A stretch of 64,000 nt of DNA from an uncultured delta proteobacterium (GTDB lineage: Bacteria; Desulfobacterota; Desulfobulbia; Desulfobulbales; Desulfocapsaceae). Shown here one piece after another: positions 1 through 8,832 of the stretch. The stretch spans positions 1 to 64,000 of the forward strand of contig CAIUQR010000130.1 of assembly GCA_903901335.1 (NCBI GenBank). Reading direction: 5' to 3'. Each line of letters begins with the position of its first letter. Position 1 is the first letter of the stretch. The position numbers and the translations under genes were made by a program. The notes below the pieces were generated by a model. It ran no database searches and was not told where the DNA came from. It saw only the letters and a program-made list of their open reading frames with translations.

Positions 1-140
1 AAGTCAGTAAATTTTGCCTGACCCTTTAAAGACAACACGCGAGTTATGGCTGCAGTCAAAGTAGTTTTACCATGATCAATATGACCAACCGTTCCTACAT
101 TGACATGCGGCTTTGTCCTGTTAAATTTTTCCTTTGACAT
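1..140 (-). CDS. tuf: Elongation factor Tu, N-terminal part (runs off the left edge)
   Basis: Only the first 46 codons are in the window. The translation starts [20 protein letters not shown] and continues [11 protein letters not shown], which is the EF-Tu N-terminus with its G1 P-loop (GHIDHGKT). EF-Tu is the GTPase that delivers aminoacyl-tRNA to the ribosome. The ATG at 140 is preceded by a good ribosome-binding site (GAGGAG, about 7 bases upstream). The gene lies directly downstream of four tRNA genes on the same strand, the arrangement of tufB in E. coli, so it is probably co-transcribed with them. The 3' part is outside the window. Confidence 0.95.
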   Translation of the reverse strand, partial: MSKEKFNRTKPHVNVGTVGHIDHGKTTLTAAITRVLSLKGQAKFTD

Positions 141-195
141 ATCTTGTCTCCTCAGGCCTTATAAAATTAATTTTTCAATTCCGCCCTTCGTTCTC

Positions 196-271
<76 letters not shown>

Positions 272-290
272 AACACTGCCCCTGAAAAAA

Positions 291-366
291 TGGAGCGGGA
301 AACGAGGCTCGAACTCGCGACCCTCAGCTTGGAAGGCTGATGCTCTACCAATTGAGCTATTCCCGC
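291..366 (-). tRNA. tRNA-Gly (anticodon TCC)
   Basis: 76 bases on the minus strand with acceptor stem GCGGGAA/TTCCCGC, anticodon TCC, T-arm AGTTCGAGCC and an encoded CCA. It is the third tRNA in the cluster, as glyT is in E. coli. Confidence 0.95.
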
Positions 367-397
367 TCACACGTTATAAACACAAAGAGAAAATTAA

Positions 398-482
398 TGG
401 TGGAGGGGGGAGGATTCGAACCTCCGAAGGCGCTGCCGACAGATTTACAGTCTGTTCCCTTTAGCCACTCGGGAACCCCTCC
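398..482 (-). tRNA. tRNA-Tyr (anticodon GTA)
   Basis: 85 bases on the minus strand, a class II tRNA with a long variable arm. Acceptor stem GGAGGGG/CCCCTCC, anticodon loop containing GTA, T-arm GGTTCGAATCC and an encoded CCA. Confidence 0.95.
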
Positions 483-549
483 ATATGGACATTTTTTGAG
501 AAAATATCCACCACAACATATTAATAATACTTTGCTAATTACTTTCCTT

Positions 550-625
550 TGGAGCTGGCGATGGGACTTGAACCCGCAACCTGCTGATTACAAATCAGCT
601 GCTCTGCCAATTGAGCTACGCCAGC
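550..625 (-). tRNA. tRNA-Thr (anticodon TGT)
   Basis: 76 bases on the minus strand. Acceptor stem GCTGGCG/CGCCAGC, anticodon loop TTTGTAA (anticodon TGT), and an encoded CCA. It is the first gene of the tRNA-tuf cluster, with a promoter just upstream. Confidence 0.95.
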
Positions 626-639
626 CTGCAAAGGACGTG

Positions 640-668
640 AGTATACACATTTGAATTTTATATGGCAA
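640..668 (-). promoter_or_regulatory. Sigma70-type promoter of the tRNA-tuf cluster
   Basis: On the minus strand TTGCCA (663-668) is followed after exactly 17 bp by TATACT (640-645). The expected start point is about 7 bases before the first tRNA. Position and near-consensus boxes fit a stable-RNA promoter. No experimental support is available. Confidence 0.65.
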
Positions 669-789
669 TATCTTTTTGTGATACTTCTGGAATAATACCA
701 TTGGTCAGAAATGTAATTCCTGAACATTCACCAGTGGATCAGATATTTTTTAGTAGTAATCTGTTCAGAGGACTCACTAAAAACATCAT

Positions 790-819
790 AAAAAAGGCCG
801 GGTCAGAAACGACCCAGCC
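790..819 (-). terminator. Rho-independent terminator of the qmo operon
   Basis: On the minus strand, downstream of the qmoC stop, GGCTGGGTC and GACCCGGCC form a 9-bp stem (one G-U pair) with a 6-base loop, followed by a run of six T. Confidence 0.85.
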
Positions 820-849
820 ATATTTTTACAAAAACGAAAGATCTGTCAA

Positions 850-2049
850 CTATTTCTTCAATGCATCAGTCCCAAAGGAACTCTCCCGGCACTTCTCAAA
901 GGCGATTGCAAAGGTCCTGTATATCAGATGAGCAAACTTTGTATAAGGCAGATACAGAAAGAGCATCATTACTGCCGTTAAGTGGCAGAAATATATGATA
1001 TATCCTATTTGTACTAGACCTGCCCAGCGCGCCACCTCCGCTAAAAGTCCTGTAACGCCTACTGCCATAATTTCCCAGATAAGAAACCAATCATAGAAAT
1101 TACCGGTTATTCCTGCTTCACATTCGGCTTTAGCACGATTAGTCCAGAGCACCCATATACCATAGATCATCGCAATCGCAGAAACGTTGGCCAAGAGTTT
1201 GACAGGATTCCAGAAGGTCATAGGACCATGGAATCTGGCAATCCACAAGCCAATAACATCGTTTGCGACTAACGACCACGTTGTGACGATTAAAAGACCG
1301 ATAAATGCATACATTAACGGTTGGTGCCCTCTGACTCTATCGGCATTTGTTTTGCACTCCCTGAAGCGAGTATGCTGAAGAATTTCCACAACCGACGGCC
1401 AAAGAAAATTGAGAGTAAACTGAATCGCGGAAGGTCTGAAGTCAGGATTCATCTTATTCTTGGCAGCCATTGCCTTCCACAGGTTCGAAATGCCTTTATA
1501 TGCTGAAAAAGCAGCAATTCCTGCAGCAGGAACCATAAAAGAAACAATAAAGAAAATATTTTTGGCATACCAGCGAAAATCCCAATGACCAAAAAATCGC
1601 TGATACCCATGATGAGCGAAATCTTCAGCTGATGGAAAGGCCATAGCACCTGAAAGAAACCACATGACAAAAATCACCACGACGGGAATCGCTATCATTA
1701 CCGGCAGGCCTTTGGCACTAGATGCCAGTTTTGCAAGACCTGAGGGCCAGCCGTAAAACGTATAGGCATAGGCCCTGATGGCTCCCATCACGTCGCCGGG
1801 TTTAGCGCCTCGAGGGCATTTCTCCGAACAATCACCACACTGATGACAGAGAAAAACGTCCGGATCTGCGATAAGATTTTCTTTGAGTCCCCACTGAGAC
1901 CAGATCATTTCTTTGCGTGGAAAAGGTTTTTGATCTTTCGAAAGTGGGCATACAACAGAACAGGTGGCACACTGATAACACTTTTTCAGCGTATCACCTC
2001 CGACTCCCTTCAGATATTGGATAAACTCTAAATCTGGCTGGATGTTCAT
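850..2049 (-). CDS. qmoC: Quinone-interacting membrane-bound oxidoreductase subunit C
   Basis: QmoC is the membrane subunit of the Qmo complex, which passes electrons from menaquinol toward APS reductase. The 399-residue protein has an HdrC-like N-terminal part with two [4Fe-4S] motifs (C24-x2-C27-x2-C30-x3-C34-P and C68-x2-C71-x2-C74-x3-C78-P). A hydrophobic HdrE-like cytochrome b domain with several membrane segments follows (from about residue 110). This HdrC-HdrE fusion is typical of QmoC. It is the last gene of qmoABC, separated from qmoB by 121 bp that carry a strong hairpin, and is followed by a terminator at 790-819. Confidence 0.95.
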   Translation of the reverse strand: MNIQPDLEFIQYLKGVGGDTLKKCYQCATCSVVCPLSKDQKPFPRKEMIWSQWGLKENLIADPDVFLCHQCGDCSEKCPRGAKPGDVMGAIRAYAYTFYGWPSGLAKLASSAKGLPVMIAIPVVVIFVMWFLSGAMAFPSAEDFAHHGYQRFFGHWDFRWYAKNIFFIVSFMVPAAGIAAFSAYKGISNLWKAMAAKNKMNPDFRPSAIQFTLNFLWPSVVEILQHTRFRECKTNADRVRGHQPLMYAFIGLLIVTTWSLVANDVIGLWIARFHGPMTFWNPVKLLANVSAIAMIYGIWVLWTNRAKAECEAGITGNFYDWFLIWEIMAVGVTGLLAEVARWAGLVQIGYIIYFCHLTAVMMLFLYLPYTKFAHLIYRTFAIAFEKCRESSFGTDALKK

Positions 2050-2116
2050 TTCTCTCCCTCATTTAAGATATCGACAAACAAAAATCTATATAAAATCGCA
2101 ACCTTTACAAGAATAG

Positions 2117-2158
2117 CTGTGTACTGCCGGCGATGTTATCCATCGCTGCAGTACACAG
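2117..2158 (-). promoter_or_regulatory. Strong intercistronic hairpin between qmoB and qmoC
   Basis: CTGTGTACTGC (2117-2127) pairs perfectly with GCAGTACACAG (2148-2158). Inside it GCGATG (2130-2135) pairs with CATCGC (2141-2146) around a 5-base loop. It starts 12 bases after the qmoB stop codon. There is no T run on the minus strand, so a simple terminator is unlikely. An mRNA-stabilising or partial read-through element is a plausible role, by inference. Confidence 0.7.
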
Positions 2159-2170
2159 AGCGGTGCAGGT

Positions 2171-4444
2171 TTAGAAGCCTTTAAAAGGATTCGGTCCCAT
2201 TTCAACGATTGCATCAACAAAATCATTGACGATCTGAGGGATCTTATCATAGTCGGTTATAGCAACCTGCTCGGCTGTCACTCGTTCCGGTTCAAGCCCA
2301 AGGGTTGATAGGGTATCACCGATGTTTTCCATCCGTTTATTCGCAATCTCGGAGCCCTTGACAAAGTGACACTGGTAGTCGTCACCGTATGTACAACCAA
2401 GCAACATTGCACCGTCCAGACCGGCAGAGAGGGCGTCTCTGATCCAGGCCATATTCACGGAACCAAGGCAGCGTACAGGAATAAAACGAACCATATGACT
2501 CAGTTTATGATGTTTCATTCCAGCCATGTCAAGTGCCGGGTAGGCATCGTTTTCACAGACAAGCACCAGGATGCGAAGTCTGTCTTCATCGTCCTCAGGG
2601 ACCTCAATAGACTTGATAACTGACCCTATCAAATCTATGTTATAATCTTTGAATCCGATAATCCTCTCCGGACAGGCACCCATACAGGTTCCACAGCGTC
2701 GACAGCGGGTGGGATTGGGCAGTGGTGTTCCTTTTTCATCATCATCCAGTGCACCAAACGGACATTCCTCAGTACAACGTTTGCATTGTGTACACCGCTG
2801 CATAAAGAATTCAGGGAACGTTGCATCACCTGAACGCGGATGCACGGCAACACCGCGATCTGTAGACTCAATACACTGAATCGCCTTTAAGGCCGCACCC
2901 GTTGCATCGTCAATGGTCTCATCCATCGTTTCTGCCTTGCGCACCCCGCCGCAGGCATAAACGCCGGTTCTTCGTGTTTCATAGGGGAAACAGATAAAGT
3001 GAGAGTCTGCATACCCGTCAAAGAGTTCGAGATCAGAAAACGCCGGCCCCTGGCGATAGGCGAGATTAACGGTATTTTCGTGCAGGGTTGTCGGCTCCAT
3101 ACCGGCAGCCAGAACTACCATATCAACACTAAGACTGATGGCCTCACCGAGCAGAGTGTCGGTTACCGCAACGGTAAGTTTTCCGTCGGTTCCTTCCTCA
3201 ACGTTCATGACATTTCCTTTGGTAAGAAAAATGCCGTCATTCTGCTGCTGCGCACTCTTGTAATACAATTCCATATGACCGGGTGTGCGCATGTGCTGAT
3301 AGAGAATATAAGCTTTGCCGTCAACATTATCCTCACAGACATACTGCGCCTGTTTCAGAGCAACCATCGAAGTTACGGAGTTGCAATACGGGAAATCCTT
3401 GTCGTTTTCAGCGCCACCGGGACTCTGAACAAAAGCGACATTGCCAGGTACCTTTCCTGCCTTTGCCATCTTCTCAAATTCAGCATTGGTAACGACATTT
3501 TTCACCTTACCATAGCCAAGGTGTTCGTATTGAGATACATCGGCCGGTTTCCAGCCGGTAGCAAGAACCACAGAACCCACCTTGGTGGCTGAAGGATCGA
3601 TCTCGGTATAGACCTTAAGGCCCTTATTCGGATCTTCCTTTTCACCTTTATCAATGAGGTCTTTTTCATCAACCGTTACCTTTGCAGGTGCATCCCATTC
3701 ACTTTTTTCACCTGCCTTCTTAAACGATACCGAGAAATTTCCCGGAGAACCGGCAATACGGGCAACCTCGGTTTCCGTCTTGATGGTTATTTTTTTGTTT
3801 CCGCTTACCGCAGCCGTCAATGACGGGACAGGGTTCTCTTCCAGATCGGTCCAGGGGGCCTTGGATGGAAATGATTTTCTCCAACCGGCAGCCTTGCCGC
3901 CAAGGGCTGCTTCCTTTTCGACCAGTATAACCTCATAACCTGCCAAGGCAGCCTCTTGAGCGGCCGTCAATCCGGCAATGCCGCCACCCATCACCAAAAC
4001 GGTTTTATTGATTTCCGTTTCAAGCTGATAGGGCACGGCCAGTTCGGTTTTTTGCGCACGCGTACAGGCCATCCGCATATAGTCGGCAGCAGATTCCTGC
4101 AGAAAGGCAGCAGCCTCGGCATGGGGTTCTTCTCCCTCAGCCGGTTTGCCCTGAGCCCAAACGACCTGTTCCCGAAGATTGGCTCTCACGGTGATTTTAT
4201 CCTGACCAAAATCAAACTCCTTCTGCATTACCCGCGGTGAGCAGGCGCCAATCACCACTGTATTAACACCATTTTCTTGTATATCTTTTTCGATGAGTGC
4301 CCGGCCCTCAGAACCGCAGAGGTAGCCAGAGGTCTTACATTCCATGGACATTTCACCGGTTACGACCTCGGAGAGAGCCTCAATATCGAGACCGTCACCG
4401 ATACCGCAACCTGAACATATATATGCGCAGTATGTCTTAGCCAT
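2171..4444 (-). CDS. qmoB: Quinone-interacting membrane-bound oxidoreductase subunit B
   Basis: A 757-residue HdrA-like flavoprotein with a C-terminal MvhD-like domain, the soluble electron-transfer subunit of the Qmo complex. A Cys-rich start (CAYICSGCGIGDG) is followed by a Rossmann FAD motif (MGGGIAGLTAAQEAA, near residue 150). Two [4Fe-4S] motifs, CTQCKRCTEECP and CRRCGTCMGACP, lie near residues 565-605. The last 130 residues look like MvhD (LVCENDAYPALDMAG, LGCTYGDDYQCHF). The gene is 6 bp downstream of qmoA. The length and domain order match known QmoB. Confidence 0.95.
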   Translation of the reverse strand: MAKTYCAYICSGCGIGDGLDIEALSEVVTGEMSMECKTSGYLCGSEGRALIEKDIQENGVNTVVIGACSPRVMQKEFDFGQDKITVRANLREQVVWAQGKPAEGEEPHAEAAAFLQESAADYMRMACTRAQKTELAVPYQLETEINKTVLVMGGGIAGLTAAQEAALAGYEVILVEKEAALGGKAAGWRKSFPSKAPWTDLEENPVPSLTAAVSGNKKITIKTETEVARIAGSPGNFSVSFKKAGEKSEWDAPAKVTVDEKDLIDKGEKEDPNKGLKVYTEIDPSATKVGSVVLATGWKPADVSQYEHLGYGKVKNVVTNAEFEKMAKAGKVPGNVAFVQSPGGAENDKDFPYCNSVTSMVALKQAQYVCEDNVDGKAYILYQHMRTPGHMELYYKSAQQQNDGIFLTKGNVMNVEEGTDGKLTVAVTDTLLGEAISLSVDMVVLAAGMEPTTLHENTVNLAYRQGPAFSDLELFDGYADSHFICFPYETRRTGVYACGGVRKAETMDETIDDATGAALKAIQCIESTDRGVAVHPRSGDATFPEFFMQRCTQCKRCTEECPFGALDDDEKGTPLPNPTRCRRCGTCMGACPERIIGFKDYNIDLIGSVIKSIEVPEDDEDRLRILVLVCENDAYPALDMAGMKHHKLSHMVRFIPVRCLGSVNMAWIRDALSAGLDGAMLLGCTYGDDYQCHFVKGSEIANKRMENIGDTLSTLGLEPERVTAEQVAITDYDKIPQIVNDFVDAIVEMGPNPFKGF

Positions 4445-4450
4445 TGATCA

Positions 4451-5710
4451 TTACCTCCTGGATATCTGAATTGCCTTCAAGGCAGCTGCAGTGGATGATT
4501 GGGTAGTGGTAACGACATCAGCTGCCTTTTTAGCGCAACCTGCTGATATCATGCCTTTCTCATAGTCAGAAATAACAAAACCACTGTTATCCATATTCAG
4601 ACTGACAGGTGCTCCCTGAAGACCTAAAGAGGGTTGCATTCCTGTTGCCAGTACGGCCATATCAACCTTCTGATGAATCTTTTCTCCGGTTACCGCATTC
4701 TCAGCCACAACAGTCACACCGCCATCGCTCTCAGGAATGATTTCTGCAACCTTTCCTTTAATAAAGAAGGAATTTTTATCGCCGGTAAGCTTTTCACGGA
4801 ATTTTTCATATTTTCCAGGGGTACGCAGGTCAATATAAAAAACATACATTTTCGCCTCAGGATACCGCTCCCTGACATACGTCATCTGTTTCAATGTTGC
4901 CATGCAGCAGATATGGGAACAAAATTCAAGATGATTTTCGTCCCTGGATCCGGCACATTGAACAAATGCGATTGAGCCTGGAGCCTTCCCGTCTCCAGGG
5001 CGAACGATGGCGCCGCCGGTGGGGCCATTGGGCGCCGCCAGTCTCTCCATCATCATATTGGTGATAATTGCATTCGACTGTCCGAACTTTAGGTTGTCCA
5101 TTTTGGTCGGATCATACGGAGTCCAGCCTGTTGCCCAGACAATAGAGGATACATTGATCGTCACATTCTGAGTCTTCATGTCCAGATCGACGGCATTGTA
5201 TTTACAGGAAGCCTGCACGGCCTTTGCACCTTCAGCGGAAAGCCCTTTTTTATTGATGACATAGCGACGAGGATACGCCATATCATGAGGAAGGTATGCA
5301 GCCTTGCTTTTGTTCATCCCGAAGTTAAACTCGTTGTCAATCATATCCGGGCATGCTTCGGTGCAGTCCCCGCAGGCAGTACAGTTGCTGTTCACATACC
5401 TGGGAGCGATCTCCAGATCAACCTTGTAGTTACCGGGAACACCGCTGACGGATTTCACCGTGGTCATGGTATAGGTTCTGATCTTTCGATTGTTTTTCAC
5501 CCGACGAAAATTAATTTCCAGACCACAGCTTGGTGGACACAGTTTTGGGAAATACTGATTAAGCTGGGCTACACGACCGCCGAAAGATGCGCTCTTTTCA
5601 ATCAGAAACACATCATTTCCGACTTCAGCGGCTTCAAGGGCTGATGTCAGCCCGCTGATACCACCGCCTACGACCAAAATTGCACCTGAGGTGCCTTGCT
5701 CGTCAGTCAT
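4451..5710 (-). CDS. qmoA: Quinone-interacting membrane-bound oxidoreductase subunit A
   Basis: A 419-residue HdrA-like flavoprotein, the first gene of qmoABC. It has the FAD motif GGGISGLTSALEA near residues 15-27, the HdrA-type stretch LCPPSCGLEINF, and one [4Fe-4S] motif C110-x2-C113-x2-C116-x3-C120-P. It partners QmoB and QmoC on the cytoplasmic side of the membrane. The start ATG at 5710 has GGAGG 5-6 bases upstream. It lies downstream of aprBA but is separated from it by a terminator and a palindromic element, so it is probably transcribed on its own. Confidence 0.95.
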   Translation of the reverse strand: MTDEQGTSGAILVVGGGISGLTSALEAAEVGNDVFLIEKSASFGGRVAQLNQYFPKLCPPSCGLEINFRRVKNNRKIRTYTMTTVKSVSGVPGNYKVDLEIAPRYVNSNCTACGDCTEACPDMIDNEFNFGMNKSKAAYLPHDMAYPRRYVINKKGLSAEGAKAVQASCKYNAVDLDMKTQNVTINVSSIVWATGWTPYDPTKMDNLKFGQSNAIITNMMMERLAAPNGPTGGAIVRPGDGKAPGSIAFVQCAGSRDENHLEFCSHICCMATLKQMTYVRERYPEAKMYVFYIDLRTPGKYEKFREKLTGDKNSFFIKGKVAEIIPESDGGVTVVAENAVTGEKIHQKVDMAVLATGMQPSLGLQGAPVSLNMDNSGFVISDYEKGMISAGCAKKAADVVTTTQSSTAAALKAIQISRR

Positions 5711-5857
5711 ACTTTTCCTCCATTGTTGCTCTTAAATATATTTGTACAATTGTCACTCTTAAACAGATTAGACCATCTTCTCCCGCCTGCAGATACAGTA
5801 TTATCAAGACCTTTTACGCAATCCGGCCAGTTATTGATGCACTGAGACGGTTTAAAC

Positions 5858-5990
5858 ATTTTTAGCTTATATGGAGTAGAGACTTAGCCCCGATAAACGA
5901 GATAAGTCCCTTCATCAAAAATTTTTTGCGAACCATGCCAAAAATTTTCTAAGGGACTACACCACACTCTAATCCATATAAGCTAAAATG
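5858..5990. repeat. 133-bp palindromic (MITE/REP-like) element between aprA and qmoA
   Basis: TTTAGCTTATATGGA (5861-5875) is repeated perfectly as its inverse TCCATATAAGCTAAA (5973-5987). The match extends outward and inward to about 25 bases with one indel and one mismatch. Inside, AGTCCCTT and AAGGGACT, plus two AAAAATTTT blocks, form a second inverted set, so the whole piece can fold as one long hairpin. No coding potential is seen. It may be a small non-autonomous mobile element or a large regulatory hairpin. Confidence 0.6.
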
Positions 5991-6001
5991 GAGTACATAA
6001 C

Positions 6002-6038
6002 AAAAATCTCCAGGAATCACAAGACTCCTGGAGATTTT
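6002..6038 (-). terminator. Rho-independent terminator of aprBA
   Basis: AAAATCTCCAGGA (6003-6015) pairs perfectly with TCCTGGAGATTTT (6026-6038) around a 10-base loop. It lies about 30 bases past the aprA stop. The T-rich 3' arm on the minus strand gives the U run. The stem is symmetric and could stop transcription in both directions. Confidence 0.85.
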
Positions 6039-6067
6039 CTTACATCATTACAAACGTGCCTTAACTA

Positions 6068-8086
6068 TTACAGCCAAGGCTCGGTCGGCAGAATGTTGAC
6101 ACATTCAACCTTCTCACACTTCCATTCCTTGGTATCGGGATTGTAGGTGGAGTTAACAAAACACTTCCAGTTCTGATCGTCAACGGTTGGGAAATCAGAC
6201 CTGTAATAGAATCCTGGGTAACGGGATTCTTTACGGAACTCAATGTGCCGAATATGAGCCTCGACACACCAGATACGATGATAGTTTTCCCAGCAGCGGA
6301 GCAACTCATGCAGATCGCCAGCAGCCATCTTCTCTCCATCTTCACGGAGCAGCTTGAGCAGATCCAGACAGATATTCAGGAGCTTGCCGGAGGTCATGTA
6401 GTATGTAGCAACACCACCACCATACTCATCGGTGGCTTTCATCAGACGCATCATCAATCCAGCGGGTTTGCAGTAGGCCGGATTTACATCAGCTGCTGTT
6501 GAAAGACCAACATTCTCCATATACAGCTTAACCGGTGCATAGATCTCTGCAGCCAGTTCCTGGACGGTCTGTTTCAACTCTGGCTTGAAGGAGGCATTGT
6601 CACGGCAGAATTTAACCATCTGCTTGGCACATATACGACCCTCGGCATGCGAACCGGAGGAGAACTTATGACCGGAAGCACCAACACCATCACCGGCAGT
6701 GAAGAGACCGTCAACGGTGGTCATACGGTTGTAGCCCCATTTGTACTGATGAGCGCGGGACGGATTATTAATGGTCGGAACCCAAGCTTCTTCAGGACCG
6801 GAACACCAGATACCACAACAACCTGAATGCGAACCGAGCATGTAGGGTTCGGTCGGCATAATCTCAGAACCAGTCTTCTCGGGCTCAACGTTCATACCGG
6901 CCCACAGGCCAGCCTGACCGACGGACATATCCAGGAAGTCTTCCCATGCCTCGGACTCAAGATGTTTCCAGAATTTCTTCAGGTCTTTATCATTCATACC
7001 GGCTGCCTTACGATCATCGAGGAAGGCATTCAGAGCAACGTCGGTAGCCATGTACAGAGGACCGCGTCCTTCCTTCAACTCATTGATCATCAAGTGGTTA
7101 CGCAGACAGGTCGGGGTAACCGGAGAGCCGCCATAAGGCATGAACTTGCTCAGTTCGTCTTTAACCGATGCACTGTTGGCATAGAACTCACCAAGACCAT
7201 TCTGAACTTTGGCCTTGAACAGCAGGAACCAGGCACCAACCGGACCGTAACCATCTTTGAAACGGGCAGGGGTGAAACGATTTTCCATCATGGTCAGGGT
7301 AGCACCTACCTGAGCACACATGGTATAGGTGGAACCGGCATTCCATACTGGGTACCAGGCACGTCCCTTACCTTCACCGGTGGAACGCGGACGGAAGATA
7401 TTAACAGCACCACCACAGGCAACACAGGCTGCCTTGCAACGGTATACATGGACCTTATTCTCGCGGGTGGAGAAGCCGACTGCACCGGCGATCTGATTTG
7501 CTTTGTTTTTATCAAGCAACAATTTAACGATGAAGATACGCTCATGGATATTGTCGGCACCAAGGGCGGTAGCAGCAGGCTCAGCTACGATACACTTGTA
7601 GGATTCGCCGTTGATCATGATCTGCCATTTACCGGTACGAACCGGGGTGCCGCCTTCGCGCAGAGTCTTGGCCGGTTTTGCACCGTCCAGGGTTTCGCCG
7701 GCAGCATCTTTCTTCCAGATCGGCAGGCCCCATTCTTCAAACAACTTGACGGACTCATCAACGTGACGGCCACAGTCATAGATCAAGTCTTCACGAACAA
7801 CGCCCATCAGGTCATTACGGACCATCTTGACATAACTTTCGATCGGATTTTCGCCGATGTAGGTATTGATAGCGGAAAGACCCTGGGCAACAGCGCCGGA
7901 ACGCTGCAGGGAGGCCTTATCAACAAGCACGATCTTCATGCCTTCCGGTGCCCATTTCTTCACTTCAAATGCAGCGCCGCAGGCAGCCATACCGCCACCG
8001 ATGATAAGAATATCTACGTCATGTTCGACTACCTCAGGGTTTACCACGGCCTTGAGCTCGCCTTTTGGTTTATTTGGTAATGCCAT
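6068..8086 (-). CDS. aprA: Adenylylsulfate reductase, alpha subunit
   Basis: AprA is the FAD-containing catalytic subunit that reduces adenosine 5'-phosphosulfate to sulfite and AMP in dissimilatory sulfate reduction. It acts in the cytoplasm with AprB. The protein has the N-terminal FAD motif (VDILIIGGGMAACGAAFEV) and the AprA-type flavoprotein core (SHAEGRICAKQMV, GDGVGASGHKFSSG). At 672 residues it has normal family length. An upstream in-frame TTG at 8092 is only 2 bases from the Shine-Dalgarno site (AAGGAG), whereas the ATG at 8086 has 8-base spacing, so the ATG was chosen. It is downstream of aprB. Confidence 0.97.
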   Translation of the reverse strand: MALPNKPKGELKAVVNPEVVEHDVDILIIGGGMAACGAAFEVKKWAPEGMKIVLVDKASLQRSGAVAQGLSAINTYIGENPIESYVKMVRNDLMGVVREDLIYDCGRHVDESVKLFEEWGLPIWKKDAAGETLDGAKPAKTLREGGTPVRTGKWQIMINGESYKCIVAEPAATALGADNIHERIFIVKLLLDKNKANQIAGAVGFSTRENKVHVYRCKAACVACGGAVNIFRPRSTGEGKGRAWYPVWNAGSTYTMCAQVGATLTMMENRFTPARFKDGYGPVGAWFLLFKAKVQNGLGEFYANSASVKDELSKFMPYGGSPVTPTCLRNHLMINELKEGRGPLYMATDVALNAFLDDRKAAGMNDKDLKKFWKHLESEAWEDFLDMSVGQAGLWAGMNVEPEKTGSEIMPTEPYMLGSHSGCCGIWCSGPEEAWVPTINNPSRAHQYKWGYNRMTTVDGLFTAGDGVGASGHKFSSGSHAEGRICAKQMVKFCRDNASFKPELKQTVQELAAEIYAPVKLYMENVGLSTAADVNPAYCKPAGLMMRLMKATDEYGGGVATYYMTSGKLLNICLDLLKLLREDGEKMAAGDLHELLRCWENYHRIWCVEAHIRHIEFRKESRYPGFYYRSDFPTVDDQNWKCFVNSTYNPDTKEWKCEKVECVNILPTEPWL

Positions 8087-8139
8087 ATTCAAATCTCCTT
8101 ATTGCAAAAGATTTTATTAGATTAATTTTCCAGCTCAGC

Positions 8140-8559
8140 CTATATCTTCGGAGTCGGAAGATTGGATTCCAAAAGCAGACACTCATCATCAAGGCTTGCG
8201 CCCTTCTGTGCAACGTAGGCGTTAGCAGCACCCTCAGCCGTAGTACGGATAGGGAATTTAAAACGTTTCAGATTACCATTACGGAACTTAACGGTCCACA
8301 TAATGTCATTGGAAGACCGCATTGGATGAACCTGGCCACCCATAGGTACAAAGTCATCATAACCACGAACAAAAATTGCTCCCTGCGGGCAGATCTTAAC
8401 GCAGGAATAACACTCCCAGCAAGCATCAGGCTCTTGATTGTACGCCTTCATCTCCTCAACGTTCAAAACCATCAAATCGTTGGGACAGATGTACATGCAT
8501 GCGGTTTTGTCTCCACCCTTGCAACCATCACACTTGGAAGGATCTACATAACTTGGCAT
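8140..8559 (-). CDS. aprB: Adenylylsulfate reductase, beta subunit
   Basis: A 139-residue ferredoxin-like subunit that feeds electrons to the AprA flavin. Two [4Fe-4S] clusters are predicted from C10-x2-C13-x7-C21-x3-C25-P and C47-x2-C50-x2-C53-x3-C57-P. The first motif has the long insertion (CKGGDKTAC) typical of AprB. It is the first gene of the aprBA unit, with a sigma70-like promoter 220-250 bases upstream. GAGG is about 6 bases before the ATG. Confidence 0.97.
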   Translation of the reverse strand: MPSYVDPSKCDGCKGGDKTACMYICPNDLMVLNVEEMKAYNQEPDACWECYSCVKICPQGAIFVRGYDDFVPMGGQVHPMRSSNDIMWTVKFRNGNLKRFKFPIRTTAEGAANAYVAQKGASLDDECLLLESNLPTPKI

Positions 8560-8777
8560 TAAACTACCTCCTCAGTTTGTTTTAACTGTTGTGACCCTGA
8601 ACATACAGGACCCACTTGACCTATGCAAAAAAATCTACTCAACCAAAAACACCAACCTTTATTCACTGCCCGAAGAACGCTCTCAACAGAGAGTAAATAA
8701 CTAACATTTCAATACAAAAAGAATTACTTCGTCCAACTGAAAAAAAATGAACCGTCACTCATTTTTACCAGGTATGA

Positions 8778-8806
8778 GATATAATTTGTTGCCAAATAAT
8801 TGTCAA
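8778..8806 (-). promoter_or_regulatory. Sigma70-type promoter of aprBA
   Basis: On the minus strand a consensus -35 TTGACA (8801-8806) is separated by 17 bp from TATATC (8778-8783). It lies just past the ftsK stop and leaves an untranslated leader of about 210 bases before aprB. The strong boxes fit a highly expressed gene. Confidence 0.7.
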
Positions 8807-8832
8807 GAAAATTCCACATTGAATTGCATAGT

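Noticed and set aside
6827-8080. 417-codon plus-strand open frame
   Set aside because: It is entirely antisense to aprA, whose sequence is strongly conserved. The product is low-complexity and has no domain.
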